A DNA stretch of 64,000 nucleotides from Lachnospiraceae bacterium. GTDB lineage: Bacteria; Bacillota; Clostridia; Lachnospirales; Lachnospiraceae. Below the pieces are notes generated by a model, which saw only the letters and a program-made list of their open reading frames with translations, was not told where the DNA came from and made no database searches. The DNA lies in contig JALCKY010000002.1 in the NCBI GenBank assembly GCA_022647575.1, positions 124,001 to 188,000 on the forward strand, written 5' to 3'. Below are positions 31,360 through 39,663 of the stretch, in pieces. Made by a program: the position numbers and the translations under genes. Within the stretch, counting starts at the first letter, position 1. Each line of letters begins with the position of its first letter.

Positions 31360-32294
31360 TTCTCCTCCGTTTTCCGGGCCGTCTCCGACAGAAGGCCTCT
31401 CTGCTTCTTATTCAAAACGATTTTCATCGCCTGTTTCCTGTTGCTGATCGTCACATTTCTGTGATCGCCGCCGAATTCCCCGTCAAGCGTCCACGAAATG
31501 TCCTCTTCCGATTCCAGCGTGATCTCGGACGCCTTGAAGAAATCAATCAGCGGCGTCTCCTGGTCGCCCAGAATCAGGGCTCCGACGATGTTCTGTGCAT
31601 CGAAGATCGTCCTGGGGCTGTGGACGAGCGTAATCTCAAAAAGGCCGTCGTCCATCAGAATATCCTTTCCGGTAATTCCCTTGATCCCGCCGACCTGTAT
31701 GGAATTCGTCACCATGCCGAAGGCATAGTCATCCGTTTTCGTCTCTCCGTTGACCGTCACCTTAATCCGGTAGGAACGGATATCCGCCAGCCGCTTGGTC
31801 GCCTCCACCAGATAGGCCAGACGTCCGAAAGCATTCTTCATATCCTGGTTCGTGCCGTAGGCAACATCCGTAAATGTCCCGAAAGCGGCGACATAGACAA
31901 AGGTGCTTTCATTCAGTCTTCCGATATCGATGCCGCACGGTTTCCCGCCGATGATGGCCCGGGTTTCCTGATAAACGTTGGTGGAAAGTCCCAGCGAATT
32001 GGCAAAATCATTTGTAGAACCGACGGGAATGTAGCCGATCGGGATGCTGCGTCCCAGATGCACGGCTCCGGTCACGATTTCATCGATGGTCCCGTCTCCT
32101 CCGGCCGCTACGACAAGATCGGTCCTTTCGTCGGCCTGTTCCATTTTCCGGACAGCATCTGCCGGCCCCTGCGTCGGATACACTTCGACCGTATAGCCGG
32201 CCTTGACAAAGAGGTCGATCACATCAGAAAGCACGGTCAGGAAACTTCCCTTGCCCGCTCTCGGATTGTAAATCAGCAGCAGATTCTTCCCCAT
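31356..32294 (-). CDS. Diacylglycerol/lipid kinase family protein (YegS/BmrU type)
   Basis: A 312-residue lipid kinase. The N-terminal domain has NPRAGKG (residues 9-15) and the nucleotide loop VVAAGGDGTIDEI, then IPVGSTNDFANSL. The C-terminal beta-rich domain includes GIKGITGKDILMDDGLFEI and ends in a basic tail. It phosphorylates diacylglycerol-like lipids to recycle them for membrane synthesis. ATG 32294 is chosen for AAGGAGACCC; a longer upstream reading has no family similarity. Coupled to glnN downstream. Confidence 0.9.
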   Translation of the reverse strand: MGKNLLLIYNPRAGKGSFLTVLSDVIDLFVKAGYTVEVYPTQGPADAVRKMEQADERTDLVVAAGGDGTIDEIVTGAVHLGRSIPIGYIPVGSTNDFANSLGLSTNVYQETRAIIGGKPCGIDIGRLNESTFVYVAAFGTFTDVAYGTNQDMKNAFGRLAYLVEATKRLADIRSYRIKVTVNGETKTDDYAFGMVTNSIQVGGIKGITGKDILMDDGLFEITLVHSPRTIFDAQNIVGALILGDQETPLIDFFKASEITLESEEDISWTLDGEFGGDHRNVTISNRKQAMKIVLNKKQRGLLSETARKTEEK

Positions 32295-32332
32295 GGGTCT
32301 CCTTCCGGAAATGATGCTTAATTTTACACCCA

Positions 32333-32361
32333 TTGCCCGGACCGCGCAATAGGCGTATAAT
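32333..32361 (+). promoter_or_regulatory. Promoter of the SDR reductase gene
   Basis: TTGCCC (32333-32338), 17-base spacer, TATAAT (32356-32361), about 27 bases before the ATG. Confidence 0.75.
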
Positions 32362-32388
32362 AGCGGCATTCGGGGGTATCTCAGGAAA

Positions 32389-33117
32389 ATGAAAACTGTC
32401 CTTGTCACCGGTGCTTCCCGCGGAATCGGCGAAGCGATTGCCTGCAGATTCGCGTCGGAAGGCGGCTGGAACGTCATCATCAATTGCTGCTCTTCTGCAG
32501 CCGCACTGGAAAAAGTAAAAATAAAGATTGAATCGGCAGGTTCTCCCTGCCTTGCTTCCGTCGGCGACGTCTCGGATGAGTCTTATGTAAAATCGCTCTT
32601 TGAAGCAATCTCCGGAAAATTCGGAGGTCTCGATGTCCTGATCGGATGCGCCGGCATCGACCGGTTCGGAGTCCTTCAGGACACTTCCCTCGAAGAATGG
32701 AACCGCGTAATGGCCGTGAATCTGACCGGCAATTTCCTGCTGGCCCGCGAGGCGATCCCGATGATGCTTGAAAAGAAGGCCGGCTCGATTCTTTTTATTT
32801 CTTCTGTCTACGGAAGAAGCGGTGCTTCCTGCGAAGCGGCCTATTCCGCATCGAAAGGCGGTCTCAACGCCCTCACCCTTTCTCTTTCCAAAGAACTTGC
32901 TCCGAGCGGCATCCGCGTGAATGCCCTGCTGCCCGGTGCCATTGATACGGAAATGAACGCCCGTCTTTCGGCAGACGAACGCCGTGCCCTTGAGGAAGAG
33001 ATTCCTCTCGGCCGCATGGGCACGCCGGAAGAAGTCGCTGAACTGGCTTTCGATACTGCCGTAAAATATCCGTACATGACCGGCGGACTCATTTCCCTGA
33101 ACGGCGGATGGGAATAG
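32389..33117 (+). CDS. SDR family oxidoreductase (FabG-like 3-oxoacyl-ACP reductase)
   Basis: A 242-residue short-chain dehydrogenase. The NADP-binding TGASRGIGEAIA (residues 7-18), NNAG-like CAGIDRFG, catalytic Ser in ILFISSVYGRSG, and YSASK (Tyr-x-x-x-Lys) are present. The C-terminal GRMGTPEEVAELAFDTA and TGGLISLNGGW match FabG. With no other fatty-acid genes nearby it may be a stand-alone reductase. AGGAAA precedes the ATG. Single gene on the plus strand, divergent from dgk-glnN. Confidence 0.85.
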   Translation: MKTVLVTGASRGIGEAIACRFASEGGWNVIINCCSSAAALEKVKIKIESAGSPCLASVGDVSDESYVKSLFEAISGKFGGLDVLIGCAGIDRFGVLQDTSLEEWNRVMAVNLTGNFLLAREAIPMMLEKKAGSILFISSVYGRSGASCEAAYSASKGGLNALTLSLSKELAPSGIRVNALLPGAIDTEMNARLSADERRALEEEIPLGRMGTPEEVAELAFDTAVKYPYMTGGLISLNGGWE

Positions 33118-33170
33118 TTTCTGCCGGCCCTGATCCGAATTCCTTTAAAATTCCCATGACAGCTCCTTTC

Positions 33171-33330
33171 CCTGCTGTTTAGGGGGCATTGCGTCCTGCT
33201 GCTTGAGGTGCATTGCGCCCCTCTTTTTTGGTGCACTGCCCCTGCTTCTTGGTGTAACTGCCCCTGCTTCTTGGTGTAACTGCATCCTGCTTCTTGGGGT
33301 AACTGCGCCCTGCTGCTTGGGGTACATAGC
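33171..33330. repeat. Intergenic tandem array of seven 22-24 bp units
   Basis: Seven imperfect units starting at 33171, 33195, 33219, 33241, 33263, 33286 and 33309. The consensus is about CCTGCTTCTTGGTGTAACTG followed by two or three bases. Unit length drifts (24, 24, 22, 22, 23, 23, 22), so it does not hold a reading frame. It fills most of the 333-bp gap between the SDR gene and htrA; no gene was seen in the rest of the gap. Confidence 0.9.
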
Positions 33331-33340
33331 AGCTCATCAT

Positions 33341-33379
33341 TTCACAAAGTCTGCAATTTTGCTTCACAAAGTGTTCACA
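33341..33379 (+). promoter_or_regulatory. Phased TTCACA boxes upstream of htrA
   Basis: TTCACA occurs at 33341, 33363 and 33374, i.e. spaced 22 and 11 bp, on one face of the helix. The first two extend to identical TTCACAAAGT. A likely -10 TAGAAT follows at 33394-33399 with no good -35, suggesting activator dependence. Repeated TTTTCACA octamers are reported, to my recollection, at CssR-controlled htrA genes of Bacillus subtilis. Confidence 0.6.
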
Positions 33380-33450
33380 GGAAGACGGCAGAATAGAATC
33401 ATCAAGTGAGATGCAAGTTACCGGATGACCCGGGACAGGAGGTAATGAAT

Positions 33451-35016
33451 ATGTATAACGAATACAATTTCTACAATGACAATGACAGCGAAAAGGACGG
33501 AAGTTCCTATACCGGAACACCGCAGAGCTATGATTATTATATTGATTCCGACATCGTCGGCGATTCTTCCAGCCGCAGCGGTTCCGGAAAAGATCCGAAG
33601 AAAAAGAAAAAAGGCAGCGGCATGAGCCTTGCCAAAAAGTTCGCCCTGTGTGCTTCTTTCGCAGCAGTCTTCGGACTGGTTGCCGGCGGTGTCGCAGTCG
33701 GAACAACCAGACTGGCGTCCTCATCGGCTTCCAGTACAGCACAGACCGTGCAGACCGCAGCAAATGCCGACAGTTCGGTAGCGACCAATAATACCGTCGC
33801 TTCTTCCTCCACAACGAACGGAAGCACCGCAAGCGTAGGGACGACAAGTTCTGATACTTCTTCGGAAATGACCGTCGAGGAAGTTTCTTCCAACAGCATG
33901 CCGGCCCTGGTTTCCATCACGAACAAATCGATCCAGGAAGTCCAGAATTACTTCGGCGGCATGGGCGGTTTCGGAAATAACAGCGGTACGCAGGAATATG
34001 AAGAGACCAGCATGGGAAGCGGCGTCATCATCGGACAGACAGACAGCGTGATCTACATTGTGACAAATGAACATGTCATCGACAGCGCACAGACATTGAC
34101 CGTTGCTTTCGTAGATGATTCAACTGCATCCGGCACCGTGATCGGATCCGATTCGACAAACGACATTGCTGTCGTATCCGTCAATAAATCCGATCTGTCA
34201 TCCGATACCTTAAGCCAGATCAAAGTCATGGAAATCGGCGACTCCGACAGTCTTGTCGTCGGCCAGCAGGTTGTCGCCATCGGCAACGCACTTGGCTACG
34301 GCCAGTCCGTATCCGAAGGCATCGTCTCTGCCCTGAACCGCTCTATGGACGGCGGCACCGGCATCTACGCTGAAGGCCTGATCCAGACAGATGCAGCCAT
34401 CAACCCGGGCAACTCCGGCGGCGCTCTTCTGAATATGAACGGACAGCTGATCGGCATCAATTCTGCCAAATACGCCGACACGGAAGTTGAAGGAATGGGC
34501 TACTCGATCCCGATCAACAAGGTTGAGCCGATTATCGAAGAAATGATCAACGGCACCTATACTTCAACGGATTCTTCATCGACCGATACCAATACAAACA
34601 GCAGCCAGAACGGAAGCAATAATCAGAACGGAAACAACAGCGGAAGCAATTCCACGGACGGAAATGTTCAGGTCAGCAGCGATGCTTACCTCGGGGTCAG
34701 CTGCACAGGCATCTCTTCCGAATATTCGCAGTATTACAATATTCCGGAAGGCGTCTACATCAGCGAAGTTGTCAGCGGTTCCGCAGCCGATAAAGCCGGA
34801 CTTAAGCAGGGCGATATCATCACGGCGATTGACGGCACTTCCATCAGCTCGGTAGATGAGCTTTCTTCCATCATGAGCAGTCATTCCTCAGGCGACACCG
34901 TCTCCATGACGATCAGCCGTCAGAGCAGCAGCGGTTCCTATGCAAGCAGCACCGTTTCCGTAACCTTCGGAAGCAGCAGCTCCAGCCAGCAGAAGACCAG
35001 CTACAATATGCAGTAA
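33451..35016 (+). CDS. HtrA/DegP-like S1C serine protease with PDZ domain
   Basis: A 521-residue membrane-anchored envelope protease. An acidic, Tyr/Asn-rich cytoplasmic N-terminus leads to one helix (FALCASFAAVFGLVAGGVAV). A Ser/Thr-rich linker follows, then the trypsin-like domain with His in IVTNEHVIDSA, Asp in NDIAVVSV and Ser in NPGNSGGALL. An Asn/Ser/Gly-rich linker joins one PDZ domain (YLGVSCTGISSEYSQYY...AGLKQGDIITAIDG). ATG 33451 sits eight bases after AGGAGG. It degrades misfolded exported proteins. The TTCACA boxes upstream suggest stress control. Confidence 0.93.
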   Translation: MYNEYNFYNDNDSEKDGSSYTGTPQSYDYYIDSDIVGDSSSRSGSGKDPKKKKKGSGMSLAKKFALCASFAAVFGLVAGGVAVGTTRLASSSASSTAQTVQTAANADSSVATNNTVASSSTTNGSTASVGTTSSDTSSEMTVEEVSSNSMPALVSITNKSIQEVQNYFGGMGGFGNNSGTQEYEETSMGSGVIIGQTDSVIYIVTNEHVIDSAQTLTVAFVDDSTASGTVIGSDSTNDIAVVSVNKSDLSSDTLSQIKVMEIGDSDSLVVGQQVVAIGNALGYGQSVSEGIVSALNRSMDGGTGIYAEGLIQTDAAINPGNSGGALLNMNGQLIGINSAKYADTEVEGMGYSIPINKVEPIIEEMINGTYTSTDSSSTDTNTNSSQNGSNNQNGNNSGSNSTDGNVQVSSDAYLGVSCTGISSEYSQYYNIPEGVYISEVVSGSAADKAGLKQGDIITAIDGTSISSVDELSSIMSSHSSGDTVSMTISRQSSSGSYASSTVSVTFGSSSSSQQKTSYNMQ

Positions 35017-35093
35017 ACACACAGTCCGCCCAGAGTCTGCGGTAATAGGCTCTTCTACATAAAATGCGTCACACCCTCAGGACGCATAAAGAG

Positions 35094-35122
35094 GCTCCGG
35101 ACGATGTCCGGAGCTTATTTTT
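35094..35122 (+). terminator. Terminator after htrA, likely bidirectional with hflX
   Basis: Perfect 9-bp stem GCTCCGGAC (35094-35102) / GTCCGGAGC (35106-35114) with GAT loop, followed by TTATTTTTTTT. It lies between the convergent htrA and hflX ends. A second small stem (ATGCGTC/GACGCAT) precedes it at 35064-35087. Confidence 0.93.
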
Positions 35123-35152
35123 TTTCATTCCTTTGAACCTTACCCACAGGAT

Positions 35153-36415
35153 TTATTCCAGCAGCATCCGGAAGATTTCCTTCGGCACCCATCCCCTGAC
35201 CCGGATTCCGTCTTCACCATATTCTTCCGAATCCAGCTGTCCGTATTTCCGGACCAGTTGGATTTTTGCTGCATCGGCATATGAAAAAGTACGGTCGACG
35301 GGAACTCTCTGTTTCTTCAGCGTCTCGCCGATCGCCGCTTTCAGTTCCGCAAGCCCCTGGCCGGTTTTGGCGGAAATGCGCACCGTGCAGTCCGCCTTCG
35401 GATCCCTGATGATGGTGTCAAATGAAAGCAGATCCTGTTTATTCAAAGCCGTGATGACCGGCTTATCCTGAATCTGCAGTTCGGCAAGCGTCCGGTAAAC
35501 CGTCTCCATCTGCGGATAGACGGATTCGCTGGAAGCGTCCGCGACGTGCAGAATGATGTCCGCATATTTCGCTTCTTCCAGCGTGCTCCGGAAAGCATCG
35601 ATCAGATGATGGGGCAGCTTGCGGATGAACCCGACCGTATCGGTCAGAAGAATCTCCTGTCCGTTTTCAAGCTTCATGTTCCTGGTCGTCGGATCCAGCG
35701 TGGCAAAAAGCTTATTCTCTTCCACGACATCCGAACCGGTCAGTTTATTCAGAAGCGTCGATTTTCCCGTATTGGTATAGCCGACCAGGGCAATGATCGG
35801 AATGCCGGAACCGTCCCGACGCTTCCTTGTCGTTTCACGGCTCTTCTTCATTTCTTCAAGTTCCCGGCTCAGGATGCCGATTCTGTTCCGGATCAGTCTC
35901 CGGTCCGTCTCCAGTTTCTTCTCGCCGGGGCCTCTCGTCCCGATGCCGCCGCCGAGCCTGGACAGCGCATTTCCTTTTCCGGTAAGACGCGTTGAACGGT
36001 ACTTCAGCTGTGCGAGCTCGACCTGGATCTTGCCTTCATTCGTGACCGCATGCCTGGCGAAAATGTCCAGGATGACCGATGTGCGGTCAAGCACTTTTGT
36101 ATCCAGCATATCGGAAAGGGCTGCCGTCTGCGCCGGTGAAAGCTCATCATCAAAGAGAGCAAGATCGGCATCAAGCGCCAGCATCATTTCCTTCAGTTCA
36201 GAGATCTTTCCGCTGCCGAGATAAGTTTCCGGATCGGGCGACGTGCGTTTCTGAATCATTCTCCCGACCGCTTCCGCGCCTGCCGTCTCCGCCAGTTCCT
36301 TCAGTTCATCGAGGCTTTCTTCCGCATCGGCGTCCGTGAAACCGTCGTGCCCGGCATCCAGTCCGACCAGTACTGCTCTTTCCGGCTTCTCTTCGCTGAC
36401 AAACAATTCTCCCAT
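35153..36415 (-). CDS. hflX: GTPase HflX
   Basis: A 420-residue ribosome-associated GTPase that splits stalled or heat-damaged ribosomes. The N-terminal HflX domain has the family glycine-rich stretch SRLGGGIGTRGPGEKKLETD. The G domain shows G1 GYTNTGKST, G3 DTVGFIRKLPHHLI and NKQD. ATG 36415 follows GGGAG. Fits the heat/stress theme of the region; no hfq was seen beside it. Confidence 0.95.
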   Translation of the reverse strand: MGELFVSEEKPERAVLVGLDAGHDGFTDADAEESLDELKELAETAGAEAVGRMIQKRTSPDPETYLGSGKISELKEMMLALDADLALFDDELSPAQTAALSDMLDTKVLDRTSVILDIFARHAVTNEGKIQVELAQLKYRSTRLTGKGNALSRLGGGIGTRGPGEKKLETDRRLIRNRIGILSRELEEMKKSRETTRKRRDGSGIPIIALVGYTNTGKSTLLNKLTGSDVVEENKLFATLDPTTRNMKLENGQEILLTDTVGFIRKLPHHLIDAFRSTLEEAKYADIILHVADASSESVYPQMETVYRTLAELQIQDKPVITALNKQDLLSFDTIIRDPKADCTVRISAKTGQGLAELKAAIGETLKKQRVPVDRTFSYADAAKIQLVRKYGQLDSEEYGEDGIRVRGWVPKEIFRMLLE

Positions 36416-36456
36416 TTTTCTCCCTGGTTCGCTGTTCTGAAAATCATTCCCGGTTC

Positions 36457-36487
36457 AAAAAACACCGTCCCTGATTCGGGACGGTGT
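36457..36487 (-). terminator. Terminator after rplM-rpsI
   Basis: Perfect 10-bp stem ACACCGTCCC (36462-36471) / GGGACGGTGT (36478-36487). On the minus strand it is followed by six T, just after the rpsI stop. Confidence 0.95.
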
Positions 36488-36505
36488 CGGTAGATTCCGT
36501 ACAGA

Positions 36506-36898
36506 TTATCGTTTTGAGAACTGAGGCGCGCGGCGTGCAGCCTTTAAGCCGTACTTCTTGCGTTCCTTCATTCTCGGATCACGTGTCAGATATCCGGCCT
36601 TTTTCAGTGTCGGACGAAGTTCTGCGTCTCCTCTGACAAGTGCACGTGCGATGCCGTGACGGATCGCGCCTGCCTGGCCTGTATAGCCACCGCCGTGAAC
36701 CGTAACCGTCACGTCGTACTTATCGGAAGTCTGCGTTGCTTCGAACGGAGCGCGGACAATCATCTTCAGCGTATCTTCGTTGAAGTAATTATTGATATCG
36801 CGTTTGTTGATCGTGATTTTACCGGTTCCGGATGCAAGATAAACCCTTGCAATCGATTTCTTTCTTCTGCCGGTTCCATATAATTTATCGCTTGCCAA
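36506..36898 (-). CDS. rpsI: 30S ribosomal protein S9
   Basis: 130 residues with the S9 pattern: [33 protein letters not shown] and the conserved basic C-terminus RRAPQFSKR that reaches the P site. The start is TTG 36898 after GGAGG. Co-transcribed with rplM 15 bases upstream. Confidence 0.97.
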   Translation of the reverse strand: MASDKLYGTGRRKKSIARVYLASGTGKITINKRDINNYFNEDTLKMIVRAPFEATQTSDKYDVTVTVHGGGYTGQAGAIRHGIARALVRGDAELRPTLKKAGYLTRDPRMKERKKYGLKAARRAPQFSKR

Positions 36899-36913
36899 CT
36901 TAGAATCCTCCTA

Positions 36914-37351
36914 TCAGAAATTCAGCGTCAGCGGTTCCGGCTTCTGTGCTTTCTGCTCATAATCGGGACCCGCATATACATGCAGTTTCGTGAACATCTT
37001 GTCACCGAGCGCACCCTTCGGGCACATGCCGCGAACAGCCATCTCGACAACCTTTTCCGGTTTCGTCTTCATCATATCCCGCATGGTCGTATATCTTGCG
37101 CCGCCTACGAAATAAGAATGAGAGAAATAAATCTTCTGATCCAGTTTCTTTCCTGTAATCTTTACCTTGTCTGCGTTGATGATGACGACATAGTCTCCGG
37201 TATCGATGTGCGGCGTATATTCAGGCTTGTTCTTGCCTCTTAAAACGCTCGCCACTTCCGAAGCCATGCGTCCAAGTGCCAATCCCGAAGCATCGACCAG
37301 ATACCATTTCCGTTCGACTTTGTCGGGATTTGCCATAAATGTATCTTTCAT
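36914..37351 (-). CDS. rplM: 50S ribosomal protein L13
   Basis: 145 residues with the L13 features KWYLVDASGLALGRMASEVA, HIDTGDYVVIINADKVKITG and the VRGMCPKGALG region. ATG 37351 follows GGGAGG. First gene of the rplM-rpsI operon, downstream of a strong promoter and structured leader. Confidence 0.97.
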   Translation of the reverse strand: MKDTFMANPDKVERKWYLVDASGLALGRMASEVASVLRGKNKPEYTPHIDTGDYVVIINADKVKITGKKLDQKIYFSHSYFVGGARYTTMRDMMKTKPEKVVEMAVRGMCPKGALGDKMFTKLHVYAGPDYEQKAQKPEPLTLNF

Positions 37352-37440
37352 GGATGATAACCTCCCAAAATTCAGTTAAAAGTTACTGGGCGGCTTTGCA
37401 TGAAGACACTCCGGGGCAGGTGTGTCATCGCCGTCGCACG
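37352..37440 (-). ncRNA. Leader RNA of rplM, candidate L13 autoregulatory leader
   Basis: An ~89-base leader before rplM. It can fold as a nested structure: GACAC/GTGTC (loop ACCTGCCCCGGA), extended by ATGA/TCAT and GGC/GCC. Firmicutes rplM mRNAs carry an L13-binding leader; location, size and folding agree, but I did not match a covariance model. Confidence 0.5.
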
Positions 37441-37446
37441 TTCTAC

Positions 37447-37475
37447 ATTATATAAGGGAAAAATAGGCCTGTCAA
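37447..37475 (-). promoter_or_regulatory. SigA promoter of rplM-rpsI
   Basis: Minus strand TTGACA (37470-37475), 17-base spacer, TATAAT (37447-37452): a full consensus match, as expected for ribosomal genes. Confidence 0.93.
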
Positions 37476-37522
37476 CAGTTTATTTCCATCTGTACAGAAA
37501 AATCTGTCATCAAAATTCCTCA

Positions 37523-37840
37523 TCAGGGAAGCGTTGGAAGATCACCATGCTGACTCATCAGCTCATAGAAATTGTGCGTCAGCCTGATGGCCTTCTGCGG
37601 GCATTGGCTTACGCAGGGTGCGCTGCATTTCTGACAGTAATAGACCGGGCTGTAAAAAGGACGGCCGTGCTCCTCATCCAGCACTCCATGCAGGCATACT
37701 TTAACGCACACCATGCATAAATTACATGCCTGGGCATTAATGCTCGGAAACAGCGCGTTGTCGTCGTCGCTGTTGCCTCCGGATACGGCGGAAGCATCTA
37801 TGTCACTGAGTTTTTTCGTTTTATCAAGGTTCTCATCCAT
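37523..37840 (-). CDS. Small dicluster 4Fe-4S ferredoxin-like protein with a double-glycine leader-like start
   Basis: 105 residues. The C-terminal two thirds hold two cysteine clusters, CNLCMVCVKVC (about 41-51) and CQKCSAPCVSQCP (about 69-81), fitting ferredoxin-type Fe-S sites. The N-terminus MDENLDKTKKLSDIDASAVSGG looks like a double-glycine leader of secreted peptides: GG at -1/-2, V at -4, D at -8, L at -12. Function unknown; it could be an electron carrier or an Fe-S maturation partner. A very strong ribosome site (AAGGAGGT) and its own promoter suggest it is a single gene. Confidence 0.8.
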   Translation of the reverse strand: MDENLDKTKKLSDIDASAVSGGNSDDDNALFPSINAQACNLCMVCVKVCLHGVLDEEHGRPFYSPVYYCQKCSAPCVSQCPQKAIRLTHNFYELMSQHGDLPTLP

Positions 37841-37872
37841 GGTTCTACCTCCTTTAAATGGCTGCTTATTTT

Positions 37873-37901
37873 ATTTTAAGCCGCCGTCCGGGATAAATCA
37901 A
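37873..37901 (-). promoter_or_regulatory. Promoter of the small Fe-S protein gene
   Basis: Minus strand TTGATT (37896-37901), 17-base spacer, TAAAAT (37873-37878), about 33 bases before the ATG. Confidence 0.65.
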
Positions 37902-37964
37902 GCAGGCAGCGCCCGGATAATGACTGATCCCGGCTCGTAACCTATCCAGACCGGAGCCGGAGCA

Positions 37965-38738
37965 TCAGTTGCCGCACTCAATGGAAATCTCATCGAAAAA
38001 CTGCAGGACGTCCCTGATGTCCATATTCTTCTTTTCTTCTCCGGACCTGTCCATGACGGCTTTTCCTTCGTGCATCATGAGAATGCGGTCGCCGTATTCA
38101 ACGGCATAGCGGAGATTGTGCGTCACCATGATCGTGGTGACCTTCTTTTCTTTCACGATCCGGTCCGTGAGCTGCATGATGATCTCCGCAGTCTTCGGAT
38201 CCAGTGCCGCCGTATGTTCGTCAAGGATCAGGAAATCAATCGGCGTCATCGTAGACATCAGCAGGGCCAGTGCCTGCCTCTGTCCTCCTGAAAGGGTCCG
38301 CACTTTGACATCCATCTTCTCTTCCAGTCCCAGCCCGAGCGGTGCCAGAAGACTCTGATAATACTCTTTCCGTTCACGGTTTGAACCTTTGGTCAGGCTG
38401 TATGACTTTCCTTTGTTATCGGCCAGAGACATATTCTCAAGGATCGTCATGTCGGGGCAGGTTCCCTTGGCCGGATCCTGGAAAACACGTCCGATTCTTC
38501 TGTGTCTCAGATAATCTTTCTGTCTGGAAATATCCTCTCCGTTGATGACGACGGCGCCGCTGTCGATATCAATCGAACCGCAGATGATGTTCAGCATGGA
38601 AGTCTTTCCGGAACCGTTCGAACCCACGACGGATACGAATTCTCCGTCTCCGATGCTCAGGCTGAAGTCCTTAAAAAGCACCAGCTCATTGACCGTACCC
38701 GCATTGAAAGTCTTGCTGATATTTTTCAGTTCAAGCAT
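37965..38738 (-). CDS. trpZ: ABC transporter ATP-binding protein, TrpXYZ-type
   Basis: A 257-residue ABC ATPase: Walker A GSNGSGKTS (residues 38-46), Q-loop RVFQDP, signature LSGGQRQALALLMS, Walker B FLILDEHTAALD and the switch His in VTHNLRYAVEYGD. Sequence features place it with the ATPases of the TrpX-type (PF04392) importers. It overlaps the permease gene by 8 bp. Last gene of the T-box-controlled operon. Confidence 0.88.
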   Translation of the reverse strand: MLELKNISKTFNAGTVNELVLFKDFSLSIGDGEFVSVVGSNGSGKTSMLNIICGSIDIDSGAVVINGEDISRQKDYLRHRRIGRVFQDPAKGTCPDMTILENMSLADNKGKSYSLTKGSNRERKEYYQSLLAPLGLGLEEKMDVKVRTLSGGQRQALALLMSTMTPIDFLILDEHTAALDPKTAEIIMQLTDRIVKEKKVTTIMVTHNLRYAVEYGDRILMMHEGKAVMDRSGEEKKNMDIRDVLQFFDEISIECGN

Positions 38739-39618
38739 CCGCGCCCGCCACCTTTCTCTTTTTGTCCATTGAAAGGACGAGGATCACCAGGAACAGGATC
38801 GCGGTGACCAGTTTCAGATCGGTTGCCGCAAGTCCCAGCCGGATAGCCGCTGCCACGCAGGCTTTGTATAAAAGAGAACCGACAATCACGGAAGTCGTCA
38901 CATTAATCAGGGTGACCTTGCGGAAGAGGCTGGTTCCGATGATGACGGAAGCAAGGCCGATGACAACGGTTCCGGTTCCCATCGTGACATCGAAGTATCT
39001 CTGCTGCTGCGCGTAGAGACAGCCGCCCAGCGTGACAAGGGCATTGGCCAGTGTAAGACCGATGATCCTTATCCTGCCTTTATCGATGCCGAGAGAAGTA
39101 ACCAGCGTGTCATTGTCGCCGACAGCACGAAGCAGGAATCCGGACTTTGTCTTCATGTACCAGTCCAGAAGAAGCTTGACGATTACCGTGATAATGATCA
39201 GGATGATGGCTGCCTGATAATCCCGCAGCGCTTCCGGAAAAATTCCGTTTACAAAATCATTGTCGAAAATCGTCGGATCCGTATAGATCGGGAGATTGGC
39301 TTTTCCGGCAATCCGCAGGTTAACGGTATAGAGGGCCGTCATCATGATGATGCCGGAGAGCAGGTCCCGTACGTGAAGTTTTACATGGATGAGGCCTGTC
39401 AGATAGCCGACAAATCCGCCGGCCAGAAAACAGACCGGAAGCGTTACGATGGCCGGAACGCCGTTTGCAATCATGACAGCCGCGATGGCAGCTCCCAGAG
39501 GGAAGCTGCCGTCGACTGTCAGATCCGGAAAATCCAGAATCTTGTAAGTAATGTAAACCCCGAGCGACATGATCGCATAAATCATGCCCTGCTCAATAAC
39601 GCTGATAATCAGTGCCAT
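38731..39618 (-). CDS. trpY: ABC transporter permease, TrpXYZ-type
   Basis: A 295-residue permease with about eight membrane helices. It starts MALIISVIEQGMIYAIMSLG VYITYKILDFPDLTVDGSFP, the conserved opening of the branched-chain-type permeases paired with PF04392 binding proteins. It contains VGDNDTLVTSLGIDKGRIRI, a cytoplasmic coupling loop. Located between the binding protein and the ATPase; presumed to import tryptophan, by analogy and by the UGG specifier of the T-box. Confidence 0.88.
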   Translation of the reverse strand: MALIISVIEQGMIYAIMSLGVYITYKILDFPDLTVDGSFPLGAAIAAVMIANGVPAIVTLPVCFLAGGFVGYLTGLIHVKLHVRDLLSGIIMMTALYTVNLRIAGKANLPIYTDPTIFDNDFVNGIFPEALRDYQAAIILIIITVIVKLLLDWYMKTKSGFLLRAVGDNDTLVTSLGIDKGRIRIIGLTLANALVTLGGCLYAQQQRYFDVTMGTGTVVIGLASVIIGTSLFRKVTLINVTTSVIVGSLLYKACVAAAIRLGLAATDLKLVTAILFLVILVLSMDKKRKVAGADA

Positions 39619-39663
39619 ATTCTTCTCCTAATCCTGTGCCTGCTGTCCGGCTGCGCTCACCGT

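Noticed and set aside
33145-33327. Repeat-peptide gene on the minus strand across the minisatellite
   Set aside because: The frame is interrupted by unit-length drift, there is no ribosome site, and the peptide has no coherent repeat period.
33171-33330. CRISPR array
   Set aside because: Units are contiguous, 22-24 bp and imperfect, with no unique spacers and no cas genes.
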